From the NCBI GenBank assembly GCA_964581505.1, contig CAZOOR010000102.1, positions 1-5,345 on the forward strand: a DNA stretch of 5,345 nt, read 5' to 3'. Below, one piece after another: positions 1-5,345 of this stretch; positions within the stretch are counted from its first letter, which is position 1, and each line of letters opens with the position of its first letter. The notes below the pieces were generated by a model. It searched no databases. It saw nothing but the letters and a program-made list of their open reading frames with translations, and had not been told where the DNA came from. The translations under genes and the position numbers were made by a program. The stretch is from CAZOOR01 sp964581505. GTDB lineage: Bacteria; Bacteroidota; Ignavibacteria; Kapaibacteriales; UBA2268.

Positions 1-2006
1 TCTTCTTTCGTTTTCTCTTCTTTTGCTTCTTCAGCTTTGGGTTCTTCAGCCGGTGTTTCTTCCTTTGCTTCCTCAGCTTTGGGTTCTTCAGCCGGTGCTT
101 CTTCCTTTGCTTCCTCAGCTTTGGGTTCTTCTGCCGGTGCTTCTTCCTTTACATCATCTTCCGGCATAGACATTTCGAGGAATTCCTCAGGTAATTCATA
201 ATCTACCCTGTCGTGCTTCGGAGGTTCTTGCGAGAATTTATCTGCATTCGGAACCGGATGCTGTGCATTGTAAGCGGCAATAGTTGCTTCGTCTTTTTCG
301 CGCAATAATTCTACAACCGAAAGAACAATTTTCTTGGAATCCTTGTCAAATTCAACGACTTTTAGCGGCAATAAATCACCAATCTGGAAATAGTCGCTGA
401 TGGTTTTAATCGGTGCAAAAGAAATCTGCGATACAGGAACAAAACCGTCAACTCCGTCAGGAAGTTCAACGATAACGCCCTTTTCGATGATTCTTTCGAT
501 TTTCGCTTCTGTTTCAGAACCGACCTTATATTTATCTTCAAAGTAATTCCATGGATTCTCTCTTACCTGCTTGTGTCCGAGAGCAATTCTTCTCTGTTCG
601 GAATCAATGCTAATAACTATAACTTCGAGATTGTCTCCCTTCTTGACAAATTCGCCCGGGTGGCGTATTTTCTTTGTCCAAGATAAATCACTAATATGCA
701 CAAGACCATCAACGCCGGGTTCGAGTTCCACAAAGATACCGAAGTTAGTAAGGTTGCGTACAATACCCGTATGCTTTGAATTGACGGGATATTTCTTTAA
801 TAAATCTTCCCAGGGGTCCGGCTCAAGCTGTTTCATACCGAGAGCAAGTTTTTTGTCTTCCTTATCAATATTCAATACGACGGCTTCAATAATTTGCCCC
901 ATTGAAACCATCTGCGAAGGATGCTTAATATGCTGTGTCCATGACATTTCGCTAATATGGATTAATCCTTCAATGCCTTTTTCGATTTCGATAAATGCAC
1001 CGTAGTCTGTCAAGCTGACAACTTTACCAGTAACTTGCGTACCTTTTTCATATTTGTCGCCAATAGTATCCCAAGGATGCGGAGTAAGCTGTTTCATACC
1101 GAGTGAAATTCTTCTCTTCTCAGTATCGAAATCAAGCACAACAACTTTAACGGTTTCGTCAAGGTTAACGATTTCGCTCGGGTGTGTAACACGTCCCCAA
1201 GATAAATCGGTAATATGGACAAGTCCGTCAACACCGCCGAGGTCCACAAAGATACCAAAGTCGGAAATGGCTTTGACAGTACCTTCAAGGACGAGACCCT
1301 TTTCGAGTTTACTGATAATTGCTTCACGCTGTTCACTCAATTGCTCTTCGAGCAATACCTTGTGGCTGACAACAACATTTTCGCTCGGGTGATTTACTTT
1401 AACAACTTTCACATCAATAACTTTACCAACCCATTGGTCAAAATCGCGAACAGGACGAACGTCAATCTGCGAGCCGGGCAAAAATGCCTCTATGCCCATT
1501 AAATCGACAACCATACCGCCTTTGATTCTTCTCAAAATCTTGACCTGAATGATTTCCTGCTTATTGAATAATTCTATTATATCGTCCCAAATACGCATAA
1601 AGTCTGCTCTTCTTCTTGAAAGTAGCAGTTTGCCTGTGGAATCTTCGATATTTTCGATAAATACGTCTATATCATCACCGACCTGCAAAGTTTCAGAATT
1701 AAGAAGCTCGGCACGCGGTACAATACCTACGGATTTAAAACCAATATCTACATGAACTTCATCTTTTGTAATCTTGGTTATTTTACCATTAACCAGCTCG
1801 TCTTCTTTGATTGTGCTAACTGTGTTCTCGGTCATCGCCGCATAAGCGTCGTCGTCCAAGTCCAGGTCTTCAAAACCCGAATCAATTAAGGCAGAGACAG
1901 ATGGTAAGTTGTGAAAAGTTTGAGCGTCCTTTTTTTCTTCGACGTTCTTTGTTTCTTCTTGAGGCTCTTCTTTGATTTCCTCAATCATTTTGTTTTCTTC
2001 GGACAT
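1..2006 (-). CDS. rpsA: 30S ribosomal protein S1, 3' end beyond window
   Basis: Ribosomal protein S1 binds single-stranded mRNA leaders on the 30S subunit and helps load them for initiation. Translating the minus strand from the ATG at 2006-2004 gives 668 uninterrupted codons running off the left edge. Six S1 (OB-fold) repeats are visible at about residues 69-132, 150-217, 237-305, 322-392, 409-478 and 495-564, the same number as in E. coli S1 (557 aa). Domains 3-5 carry the typical pattern of FG(I/A)F(V/I)(D/E)L, then G(V/I)(D/E)GL(V/I)HI(S/T), then HP; domains 3 and 4 end in LGMKQL. Residues 1-60 are an acidic extension. After residue 565 comes a linker, then a Glu/Lys/Ala/Pro tail of 14-residue repeats, predicted disordered. 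The start is fixed by a GGAGG site five bases upstream; M7 is a weaker alternative. The gene probably has its own promoter but could also receive transcription from the upstream pseudouridine synthase gene. Identity is confident; the exact C-terminus is not visible. Confidence 0.97.
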   Translation of the reverse strand, partial: MSEENKMIEEIKEEPQEETKNVEEKKDAQTFHNLPSVSALIDSGFEDLDLDDDAYAAMTENTVSTIKEDELVNGKITKITKDEVHVDIGFKSVGIVPRAELLNSETLQVGDDIDVFIENIEDSTGKLLLSRRRADFMRIWDDIIELFNKQEIIQVKILRRIKGGMVVDLMGIEAFLPGSQIDVRPVRDFDQWVGKVIDVKVVKVNHPSENVVVSHKVLLEEQLSEQREAIISKLEKGLVLEGTVKAISDFGIFVDLGGVDGLVHITDLSWGRVTHPSEIVNLDETVKVVVLDFDTEKRRISLGMKQLTPHPWDTIGDKYEKGTQVTGKVVSLTDYGAFIEIEKGIEGLIHISEMSWTQHIKHPSQMVSMGQIIEAVVLNIDKEDKKLALGMKQLEPDPWEDLLKKYPVNSKHTGIVRNLTNFGIFVELEPGVDGLVHISDLSWTKKIRHPGEFVKKGDNLEVIVISIDSEQRRIALGHKQVRENPWNYFEDKYKVGSETEAKIERIIEKGVIVELPDGVDGFVPVSQISFAPIKTISDYFQIGDLLPLKVVEFDKDSKKIVLSVVELLREKDEATIAAYNAQHPVPNADKFSQEPPKHDRVDYELPEEFLEMSMPEDDVKEEAPAEEPKAEEAKEEAPAEEPKAEEAKEETPAEEPKAEEAKEEKTKE
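31..156 (-). repeat. 42-bp tandem repeat (3 copies) in the rpsA tail
   Basis: Three adjacent 42-bp units start at 31, 73 and 115, each beginning TCAGCTTTGGGTTCTTC on the plus strand. Units 1 and 2 differ at one base; units 2 and 3 differ at four, three of them in the last six bases. Positions 1-30 look like a further decayed copy, so the array may extend past the edge. In the protein each unit is 14 residues, KEEAPAEEPKAEEA, with one Ala-to-Thr change in the last copy. Because the unit is a multiple of three, copy-number change would preserve the reading frame. Confidence 0.93.
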
Positions 2007-2010
2007 TTAT

Positions 2011-2016
2011 TCCTCC
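2011..2016 (-). promoter_or_regulatory. Ribosome binding site of rpsA
   Basis: The minus strand reads GGAGGA followed by ATAA and then ATG. This is a near-perfect Shine-Dalgarno match five bases (counted from GGAGG) before the start. It fixes the start at 2006 over the downstream in-frame ATG (codon 7). It is the strongest ribosome binding site in the window. Confidence 0.85.
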
Positions 2017-2025
2017 AAATTATAC

Positions 2026-2045
2026 GCGGTAATTGCTGCTACCGC
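2026..2045 (-). promoter_or_regulatory. Small hairpin in rpsA leader, possible translational control element
   Basis: On the minus strand GCGGTA (2045-2040) pairs perfectly with TACCGC (2031-2026) across the 8-base loop GCAGCAAT, with a possible extra G-U pair. It is the only GC-rich patch in an otherwise AT-rich leader and ends nine bases before the GGAGG site. No U-run follows it in either direction, so it is not a standard terminator. Autogenous repression of S1 through leader structure is known in E. coli; that this hairpin does the same is inference. Confidence 0.4.
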
Positions 2046-2078
2046 CGCATCTTGTTTAAAAAAATACTATTTTTGTTT

Positions 2079-2109
2079 TATATAGTTAGGTAATTTACTA
2101 TTTTTTCAA
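2079..2109 (-). promoter_or_regulatory. Candidate promoter for rpsA
   Basis: The minus strand has TTGAAA (2109-2104) and TATATA (2084-2079) separated by 19 bases, resembling -35 and -10 boxes with a slightly long spacer. It would give a leader of roughly 65 bases containing the hairpin and ribosome binding site. The region is so AT-rich that chance matches are easy, so this is weak. I see no clear Bacteroidota-type TAnnTTTG box. Confidence 0.22.
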
Positions 2110-2169
2110 TAAAATACAAAATAATTATTTGCTTTTGAAAGGATTTGGGATATGTAGAAAAATTGATTT

Positions 2170-2922
2170 TTAATGCAAACCTGTGAGTCTTTTCAGGTGA
2201 TTTAATTCCGCATTATCCAAATGTCTGTATTCACCACGTGATAGACCTTTAATAGTAATACCCGCAAACATAGTCCTATCAAGTTTTTTCACATAGTAAC
2301 CGAAAGTCTCGAACATCTTTTTGACTTCATGGTTTTTGCCTTCACGCAATACGAGTGTAATTTTTGTATTGTCATTAGGAGAAATAATCAACTCGCAAGG
2401 AGATGATTCAAAATCATCGGTTTTTATACCAGATGCTATTCTTGCCGCATCTTTTTCCATTAGGGGTTTGTCAATGCCTACTTTGTAAATTCGCGGAATT
2501 TGAAATTTAGGATGCGTCAGTCGGTTTGCCATATCGCCGTCATTGGTCAGTAGCAAAACACCCGTTGTGTTCCTATCAAGCCGACCGATGGGATATACCC
2601 TACTTCGTGAATGAACAATATCAAGAACAGTTGCTCTGTCCTTTTCGTCTTTTGTAGTGGAAATTGTGTTTTTCGGTTTATTCAGCAATATGTATGTATA
2701 TCTCTTTGCCGTTTGAATAGGGTCGCCATTGACAGTGATAAAATCAGTCGCTTTTACTTTTGTGCCGAGTTTGGTAACAATCTTTCGATTAACGCTAACC
2801 TTTCCGGCGGCAATGAGTTCGTCGGCATTGCGGCGTGAGCATACGCCGGACTCGGCGATATATTTATTCAAACGGTAATAGACCGTTCTTTCTTCTCTTG
2901 TTTTTTGACTTTTCTTTTTCAT
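2170..2922 (-). CDS. rluB: RsuA/RluB/RluE/RluF-family rRNA pseudouridine synthase
   Basis: This enzyme isomerises a specific uridine in ribosomal RNA to pseudouridine; the RluB branch modifies 23S rRNA near the peptidyl transferase centre. The 250-residue protein has a basic N-terminus, an S4 RNA-binding domain at about residues 17-64 (RLNKYIAESGVCSRR, then AGKVSVN), and a catalytic domain from about residue 75. The active-site motif GRLDRNTTGVLLLTNDGD spans 113-130, with D116 as the expected catalytic aspartate. The conserved C-terminal block EGKNHEVKKMF (194-204) and KLDRTMFAGI (213-222) is present. Most relatives have Arg-rich residues where this one has HEVKK, a mild variation. The ATG overlaps the TGA of the hydrolase gene as ATGA and has no Shine-Dalgarno site, which suggests translational coupling. 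Family assignment is firm; RluB rather than RluE, RluF or RsuA is inferred from overall resemblance. Confidence 0.93.
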   Translation of the reverse strand: MKKKSQKTREERTVYYRLNKYIAESGVCSRRNADELIAAGKVSVNRKIVTKLGTKVKATDFITVNGDPIQTAKRYTYILLNKPKNTISTTKDEKDRATVLDIVHSRSRVYPIGRLDRNTTGVLLLTNDGDMANRLTHPKFQIPRIYKVGIDKPLMEKDAARIASGIKTDDFESSPCELIISPNDNTKITLVLREGKNHEVKKMFETFGYYVKKLDRTMFAGITIKGLSRGEYRHLDNAELNHLKRLTGLH

Positions 2923-3797
2923 TTTTTCATATTAATTGTCAGCCACAATTTGGAGAGCGATTCGGCAACCGGAACAATAACATCGTCATCATTCCAATAT
3001 CCCAGATGCGAAGCCGGGTTCCAACTGCTCCAAATATTGCCTACATTTATTTCAATATCCCGAGAAACAACCTTATTGTATGCGTCATTTAAGGGTTTTA
3101 TCGGATAGCCGATAATATCGTCTTTATCATAATAATTCACCCATTCGCCTTTTACTTCGGGGTAATACTTGCTAAACAAAGGCGATGGTACTGCTATCGG
3201 TTCACCGAAATCCTTATGACGCAGAGACCACAAAACAAGTGGACTACCCAGTGAAAAAAAATTGCAGAATGTCTCGCCTCTTTGTATCGGTGAATTGTCA
3301 ATGTATTTTTGTACAAGCGGCGAAATTAGTTTCTTATCCTTGCTTTCATTCTGTAAATCCCAGAAATAATTGGAAATCATCACACTACCAATCCCATGAG
3401 CAATAACAGATAAGGGAGCCTTTTCACCGGCAATAAAGCCGAGTTTATCAATTGATTTTGCAATGATTTCGTGAACTCCGTCATATATTTTCCTATCGTC
3501 ATTATTTTTCTGATAAGCAATAGTATCACCTGCAAAATCAATCATTAACCTACGAAGATTGACGAAATTCATTGTGCCGCCTTTCTTCAACTTTTCCCAG
3601 AGTTTATCCTCGGACTTCTGAATAACCGGCGCCCAATACACATCTTCGATAACAAGTTCTGCCGCAGGATTTTTTACCCCGAGCTTTTGCAGATTGCCGG
3701 CAAAATGCTTTTTCAGTTCATAAGTAATCTGATGAGCATAGTTCTCATCTTGTTTGCCGATGCCATGAATCAATAGTAGTGCAATTTTCTGTGTCAT
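2919..3797 (-). CDS. Alpha/beta-hydrolase-like protein with Gly at the nucleophile position
   Basis: The predicted 292-residue cytoplasmic protein starts with the strand and oxyanion motif LLLIHGIGKQ (7-16). Other hydrolase-fold landmarks are a nucleophile-elbow region VIAHGIGSVM (131-140), SLGSPLVLW (182-190), an acidic NYYDKDDIIGYP segment (221-232) and a C-terminal SHLGYW (263-268) that supplies the expected histidine, H264. Active relatives normally have Ser in the elbow (AHSLGS); here residue 135 is Gly, codon GGG at 3395-3393. The protein is therefore either a non-catalytic homologue or uses another residue. An in-frame TTG at 3821 would add eight residues, but the ATG at 3797 places the conserved strand right after the start as expected. 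No signal peptide or membrane segment is seen. It lies 70 bp after the M15 peptidase gene and overlaps rluB by 4 bp. Substrate is unknown. Confidence 0.85.
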   Translation of the reverse strand: MTQKIALLLIHGIGKQDENYAHQITYELKKHFAGNLQKLGVKNPAAELVIEDVYWAPVIQKSEDKLWEKLKKGGTMNFVNLRRLMIDFAGDTIAYQKNNDDRKIYDGVHEIIAKSIDKLGFIAGEKAPLSVIAHGIGSVMISNYFWDLQNESKDKKLISPLVQKYIDNSPIQRGETFCNFFSLGSPLVLWSLRHKDFGEPIAVPSPLFSKYYPEVKGEWVNYYDKDDIIGYPIKPLNDAYNKVVSRDIEINVGNIWSSWNPASHLGYWNDDDVIVPVAESLSKLWLTINMKK

Positions 3798-3821
3798 TTC
3801 AATTTTTTCTATTGTTCTCAA

Positions 3822-3842
3822 TATTTTTTAATTTAAAAAATA
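3822..3842. repeat. AT-only palindrome between peptidase and hydrolase genes
   Basis: TATTTTTTAA and TTAAAAAATA form perfect 10-bp inverted arms around a single central T, in the 70-bp gap upstream of the hydrolase gene. There is no GC pair in the arms, so it would be a weak hairpin. It could be a regulator-binding or bendable A-tract site or simply low complexity. It contains a T-run in both directions, so weak terminator activity after the peptidase gene is conceivable but not supported. Confidence 0.4.
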
Positions 3843-3867
3843 CATAATTAAATGAGTAAAAGTGTAA

Positions 3868-4485
3868 TTACTTAGGTAAATCAAAATGGTGATTGTCCCG
3901 ATATTTCTTAAAATCACCACCCCAACGCCAGCCTCGTTTTTTAAATTCCAACACTATCGGGTGTTTGGCATAAAAGGTGCCGGGCTTTTTAGTGTCATAT
4001 TTGCCATTTGCAGGCGACAGCCTGCCATTCTTATGGATTACAGGATTCCATCGCGGATTAATATCAATTGCACGCCCGAAGGAATGATTGGATAGACGCT
4101 TTGTTCCTGCAATATAGCGATAATTAAATGCCGATGTATTGTTGTCTTCCATTGATTTATTGTCCGACCATTTGTATTTGACAATAGGAAGCATCTTATT
4201 TATTACAAATTTCATATCGAACATCATTCCGAATATATCCTTTACATCATTCTCAACGTCCTTGCTGACAATAAGTTGTCCTTGATGAACTTTGCCGTCA
4301 GTCGAATAATACTTAATATCAAGCATCACCAAATTGTTAATAACTTTTTGCGGTGCCTTGCTTCCCTTGATTGCCTGAGCAAATGTCATTTGGCTGTCAA
4401 TTATTATATTGCTATCCTTCATTGCAGTTAATAAAAGCAAAATAATCGCTGCAAAGATGATTAATTTACTGCTTTGTAAAGACAT
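3868..4485 (-). CDS. Exported M15-family zinc D-Ala-D-Ala carboxypeptidase/endopeptidase
   Basis: Members of this family (Peptidase_M15_4/VanY-like and the Ply500 endolysin type) cut peptidoglycan stem peptides, often at D-Ala bonds or L-Ala-D-Glu. The 205-residue protein has a hydrophobic N-terminal segment at residues 8-21 with one preceding Lys and no lipobox Cys. It is therefore a signal peptide or a single membrane anchor placing the enzyme outside the cytoplasmic membrane. The zinc motif SNHSFGRAIDINP begins at 132: H134 and D141 are expected metal ligands. The C-terminal block GWRWGGDF (185-192) is followed by DNHHFD (197-202), where D197 is the expected general base and H200 the third ligand (DxxH as in Ply500). 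Family members often end HFE rather than HFD. The ATG at 4485 lacks a clear Shine-Dalgarno site. It is first in the leftward gene run. Chromosomal cell-wall remodelling is likelier than phage lysis, as no phage genes are present. Confidence 0.92.
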   Translation of the reverse strand: MSLQSSKLIIFAAIILLLLTAMKDSNIIIDSQMTFAQAIKGSKAPQKVINNLVMLDIKYYSTDGKVHQGQLIVSKDVENDVKDIFGMMFDMKFVINKMLPIVKYKWSDNKSMEDNNTSAFNYRYIAGTKRLSNHSFGRAIDINPRWNPVIHKNGRLSPANGKYDTKKPGTFYAKHPIVLEFKKRGWRWGGDFKKYRDNHHFDLPK

Positions 4486-4520
4486 AATTTCATTTCCGTT
4501 ACTTTAATTTTATATAATTT

Positions 4521-4549
4521 AATTTATTGCTATATTTGCTAAATTGCAA
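4521..4549 (-). promoter_or_regulatory. Candidate promoter for the M15 peptidase gene
   Basis: On the minus strand TTGCAA (4549-4544) and TAAATT (4526-4521) are separated by 17 bases, which is the preferred sigma-70 spacing. Transcription would begin about 28 bases before the ATG at 4485. Both boxes are imperfect and the region is AT-rich. Confidence 0.33.
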
Positions 4550-4556
4550 TTAACAA
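4527..4556 (+). promoter_or_regulatory. Candidate promoter for the CoA-binding/cupin unit
   Basis: TTGCTA (4527-4532) and TAACAA (4551-4556) are 18 bases apart, giving a leader of about 23 bases that includes the AAGGA ribosome binding site. A second reading uses TTGCTA at 4536-4541 and TAAAAT at 4557-4562, but its spacer is only 15. It overlaps the candidate leftward promoter, as is common between divergent genes. Confidence 0.28.
4542..4551. promoter_or_regulatory. Palindrome AATTGCAATT between divergent genes, possible operator
   Basis: This perfect 10-bp palindrome is placed where a bound regulator would cover the -35 box of the leftward promoter and the spacer/-10 area of the rightward one. 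Position is suggestive; there is no regulator gene in the window to pair it with, and the sequence is simple enough to arise by chance. Confidence 0.25.
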
Positions 4557-4574
4557 TAAAATATTTAAAAATTC

Positions 4575-4579
4575 AAGGA
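4575..4579 (+). promoter_or_regulatory. Ribosome binding site of the CoA-binding protein gene
   Basis: AAGGA lies six bases upstream of the ATG at 4586 and supports that start. Confidence 0.65.
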
Positions 4580-4585
4580 TAATCA

Positions 4586-4990
4586 ATGACAAGCAAAGAA
4601 ATACTTGAAAAATACAAACAGGTCGCTGTTTACGGAATGTCCACAAATTCGGCAAAACCCGCAAACTATGTGCCTGTATTTATTCATAGCCAAGGATATA
4701 ATGTAGTGGCAATCAATCCGAACACAAATCAAATCGGCATTATTAAGTCATACTCTTCAATTGCAGATGTTGAAGAAAAAATTGAGATACTCAATGTTTT
4801 TCGCCGCTCCGAATTCTGCCTTGATGTAGTTAAGGAAGCGGTTGAACGCAAAAAGATTAAGGGCGATATTGACATAATTTGGTTGCAAGAGGGTATTATC
4901 AATGACGAGGCTAAGCAACTTGCCGAGGAAAACGGCATTGTATTTATTCAGGACAGATGTATGCTAAAAGAGTATAATAAATATTATTAA
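4586..4990 (+). CDS. CoA-binding domain protein, YccU family
   Basis: This small single-domain Rossmann-fold protein of the CoA_binding_2 family (E. coli YccU, 137 aa, is similar in length) has 134 residues. Family members bind CoA-type ligands, but their cellular role is not established. The nucleotide-binding loop is VAVYGMSTNSAKPANYV (13-29), followed by the second strand GYNVVAINPNT (37-47). Later signature blocks are NVFRRSEF (70-77), IIWLQEGIINDEA (97-109) and QDRCML (122-127); all fit the family. In most relatives the first loop reads VVGxS; here it is VYGMS, a small change. There is no signal peptide or membrane segment, so it is cytoplasmic. It starts the rightward unit, and its TAA stop lies inside the Shine-Dalgarno site of the cupin gene, so the two are very likely co-transcribed and perhaps translationally coupled. 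Confidence 0.9.
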   Translation: MTSKEILEKYKQVAVYGMSTNSAKPANYVPVFIHSQGYNVVAINPNTNQIGIIKSYSSIADVEEKIEILNVFRRSEFCLDVVKEAVERKKIKGDIDIIWLQEGIINDEAKQLAEENGIVFIQDRCMLKEYNKYY

Positions 4991-4994
4991 GGAG
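4989..4994 (+). promoter_or_regulatory. Ribosome binding site of the cupin gene, overlapping the upstream stop
   Basis: AAGGAG sits six bases before the ATG at 5001. Its first two bases are the last two of the TAA stop of the CoA-binding protein gene, so ribosomes ending there are in position to restart. Confidence 0.75.
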
Positions 4995-5000
4995 TTTACT

Positions 5001-5267
5001 ATGAGTATTATTATAAAAAAACTTTCCGACACCGAAATTGCAGACAAGGGTATTCACAATTGGCCCATCTGGGAAAAAGAAGTTTCTACATTTGATTGGT
5101 ATTATGATTCACCCGAGCAGTGCCTAATTCTTGATGGTGAAGTTACGGTAAAAACAGATGATGGCGACTTCCATATACAAGCAGGTGATTACGTAGAGTT
5201 CCCAAAAGGATTGAAATGTGTTTGGAATATTACAAAAGATATTCGCAAGCATTATAATTTTGGCTAA
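5001..5267 (+). CDS. Small single-domain cupin (Cupin_3-like)
   Basis: The 88-residue protein is one cupin barrel of the Cupin_3 type, the family that includes ureidoglycine aminohydrolase-like proteins; many small members have no assigned reaction. The first cupin block is PEQCLILDGEVTV (38-50), and the second is AGDYVEFPKGLKCVW (61-75), ending with IRKHYNFG (81-88). The WPIWEKEVSTFDWYY segment (21-35) is typical of this subgroup. The classical HxH metal ligands of motif 1 are absent; the only histidines are H19, H58 and H84, so metal binding of the usual kind is doubtful. It is cytoplasmic. It follows the CoA-binding protein gene after 10 bp with its own good ribosome binding site. The protein is complete at normal family length, and function should not be read from the family name. 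Confidence 0.88.
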   Translation: MSIIIKKLSDTEIADKGIHNWPIWEKEVSTFDWYYDSPEQCLILDGEVTVKTDDGDFHIQAGDYVEFPKGLKCVWNITKDIRKHYNFG

Positions 5268-5345
5268 ATATTTCGGATTAGGGACACTGACACATTGATT
5301 TCTGAATATTCTAAGTGGTTTAATGCGAGATAAAATAAAAGCAGT
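5268..5345 (+). other. Short 3' flank, no confident gene; possible start of a next gene at 5323
   Basis: No GC-rich hairpin followed by a U-run is seen after the cupin stop, so no terminator is called. An ATG at 5323 opens a frame (MRDKIKA...) that runs to the edge after seven full codons. It has only a weak AAGTGG five to ten bases upstream. It could be the next gene of the unit, but the evidence is too short to decide. Confidence 0.2.

Noticed and set aside
31..156. Regular 42-bp repeats that might suggest a CRISPR array
   Set aside because: The units are directly adjacent with no unique spacers and are in frame inside the S1 coding region; they are a protein tandem repeat.
571..1755. Several plus-strand open frames across this stretch
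   Set aside because: They lie opposite the S1 gene, show no recognisable domain, and have Ser/Thr/Ile-rich composition typical of the antisense of a real gene.
2019..2024. Perfect TATAAT on the minus strand just before rpsA
   Set aside because: It is only 13-18 bases from the ATG; a start site seven bases downstream would fall in the GGAGGA site and remove it.
2158..2171. AAAAAT/ATTTTT inverted repeat at the rluB stop as a terminator
   Set aside because: Six A-T pairs with a two-base loop cannot form a stable hairpin, and it overlaps the stop codon.
3798..3821. Upstream TTG start for the hydrolase-like protein
   Set aside because: No ribosome binding site precedes it, and the added eight residues lie before a conserved first strand that normally begins right after the start.
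3886..4095. Plus-strand open frame opposite the M15 peptidase
   Set aside because: It is a shadow of the peptidase, whose zinc motifs are clear on the other strand.
3868..4485. Reading the M15 peptidase as a phage endolysin
   Set aside because: It has an N-terminal export segment and sits among housekeeping genes with no holin, spanin or structural phage gene nearby.

Overview
The window carries six protein-coding genes and no RNA gene, insertion sequence, CRISPR array or phage module that I can support. Base composition is AT-rich (my estimate is upper-30s % GC), with very AT-rich intergenic stretches. The style of ribosomal protein S1 (long acidic N-terminal and Glu/Lys/Ala/Pro-rich C-terminal extensions) and of the RsuA/RluB-type pseudouridine synthase suggests the Bacteroidota/Chlorobiota (Ignavibacteria-like) group. 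This is inference from protein flavour only; there is no taxonomic marker I can search here. Three of the six genes have clear Shine-Dalgarno sites, which fits the Chlorobiota side better than typical Bacteroidia.

Layout: positions 1-4485 are all on the minus strand, so transcription there runs right to left. The order is an exported M15 peptidase (4485-3868), an alpha/beta-hydrolase-like protein (3797-2919), a 23S rRNA pseudouridine synthase (2922-2170, overlapping the previous gene by 4 bases) and ribosomal protein S1 (2006 to beyond position 1). S1 is the largest gene: 668 codons are present and its 3' end is cut by the window edge. Its C-terminal tail is encoded by a 42-bp tandem repeat. 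Its 163-bp leader holds a small GC-rich hairpin just upstream of a strong ribosome binding site.

From 4486 to 4585 lies a divergent intergenic region with candidate back-to-back promoters around a TTGCAA-centred palindrome. To its right, on the plus strand, a CoA_binding_2 (YccU-like) protein (4586-4990) and a small single-domain cupin (5001-5267) form a tight two-gene unit with a 10-bp gap. The last 78 bases contain no confident gene.

Functionally this looks like a housekeeping neighbourhood: translation (S1, rRNA pseudouridylation), envelope maintenance (M15 peptidase) and poorly characterised small metabolic proteins. I do not see an undescribed defence, mobile or biosynthetic system. The points most worth a second look are the hydrolase with glycine where the catalytic serine should be, the minisatellite-encoded S1 tail, and the hairpin in the S1 leader.
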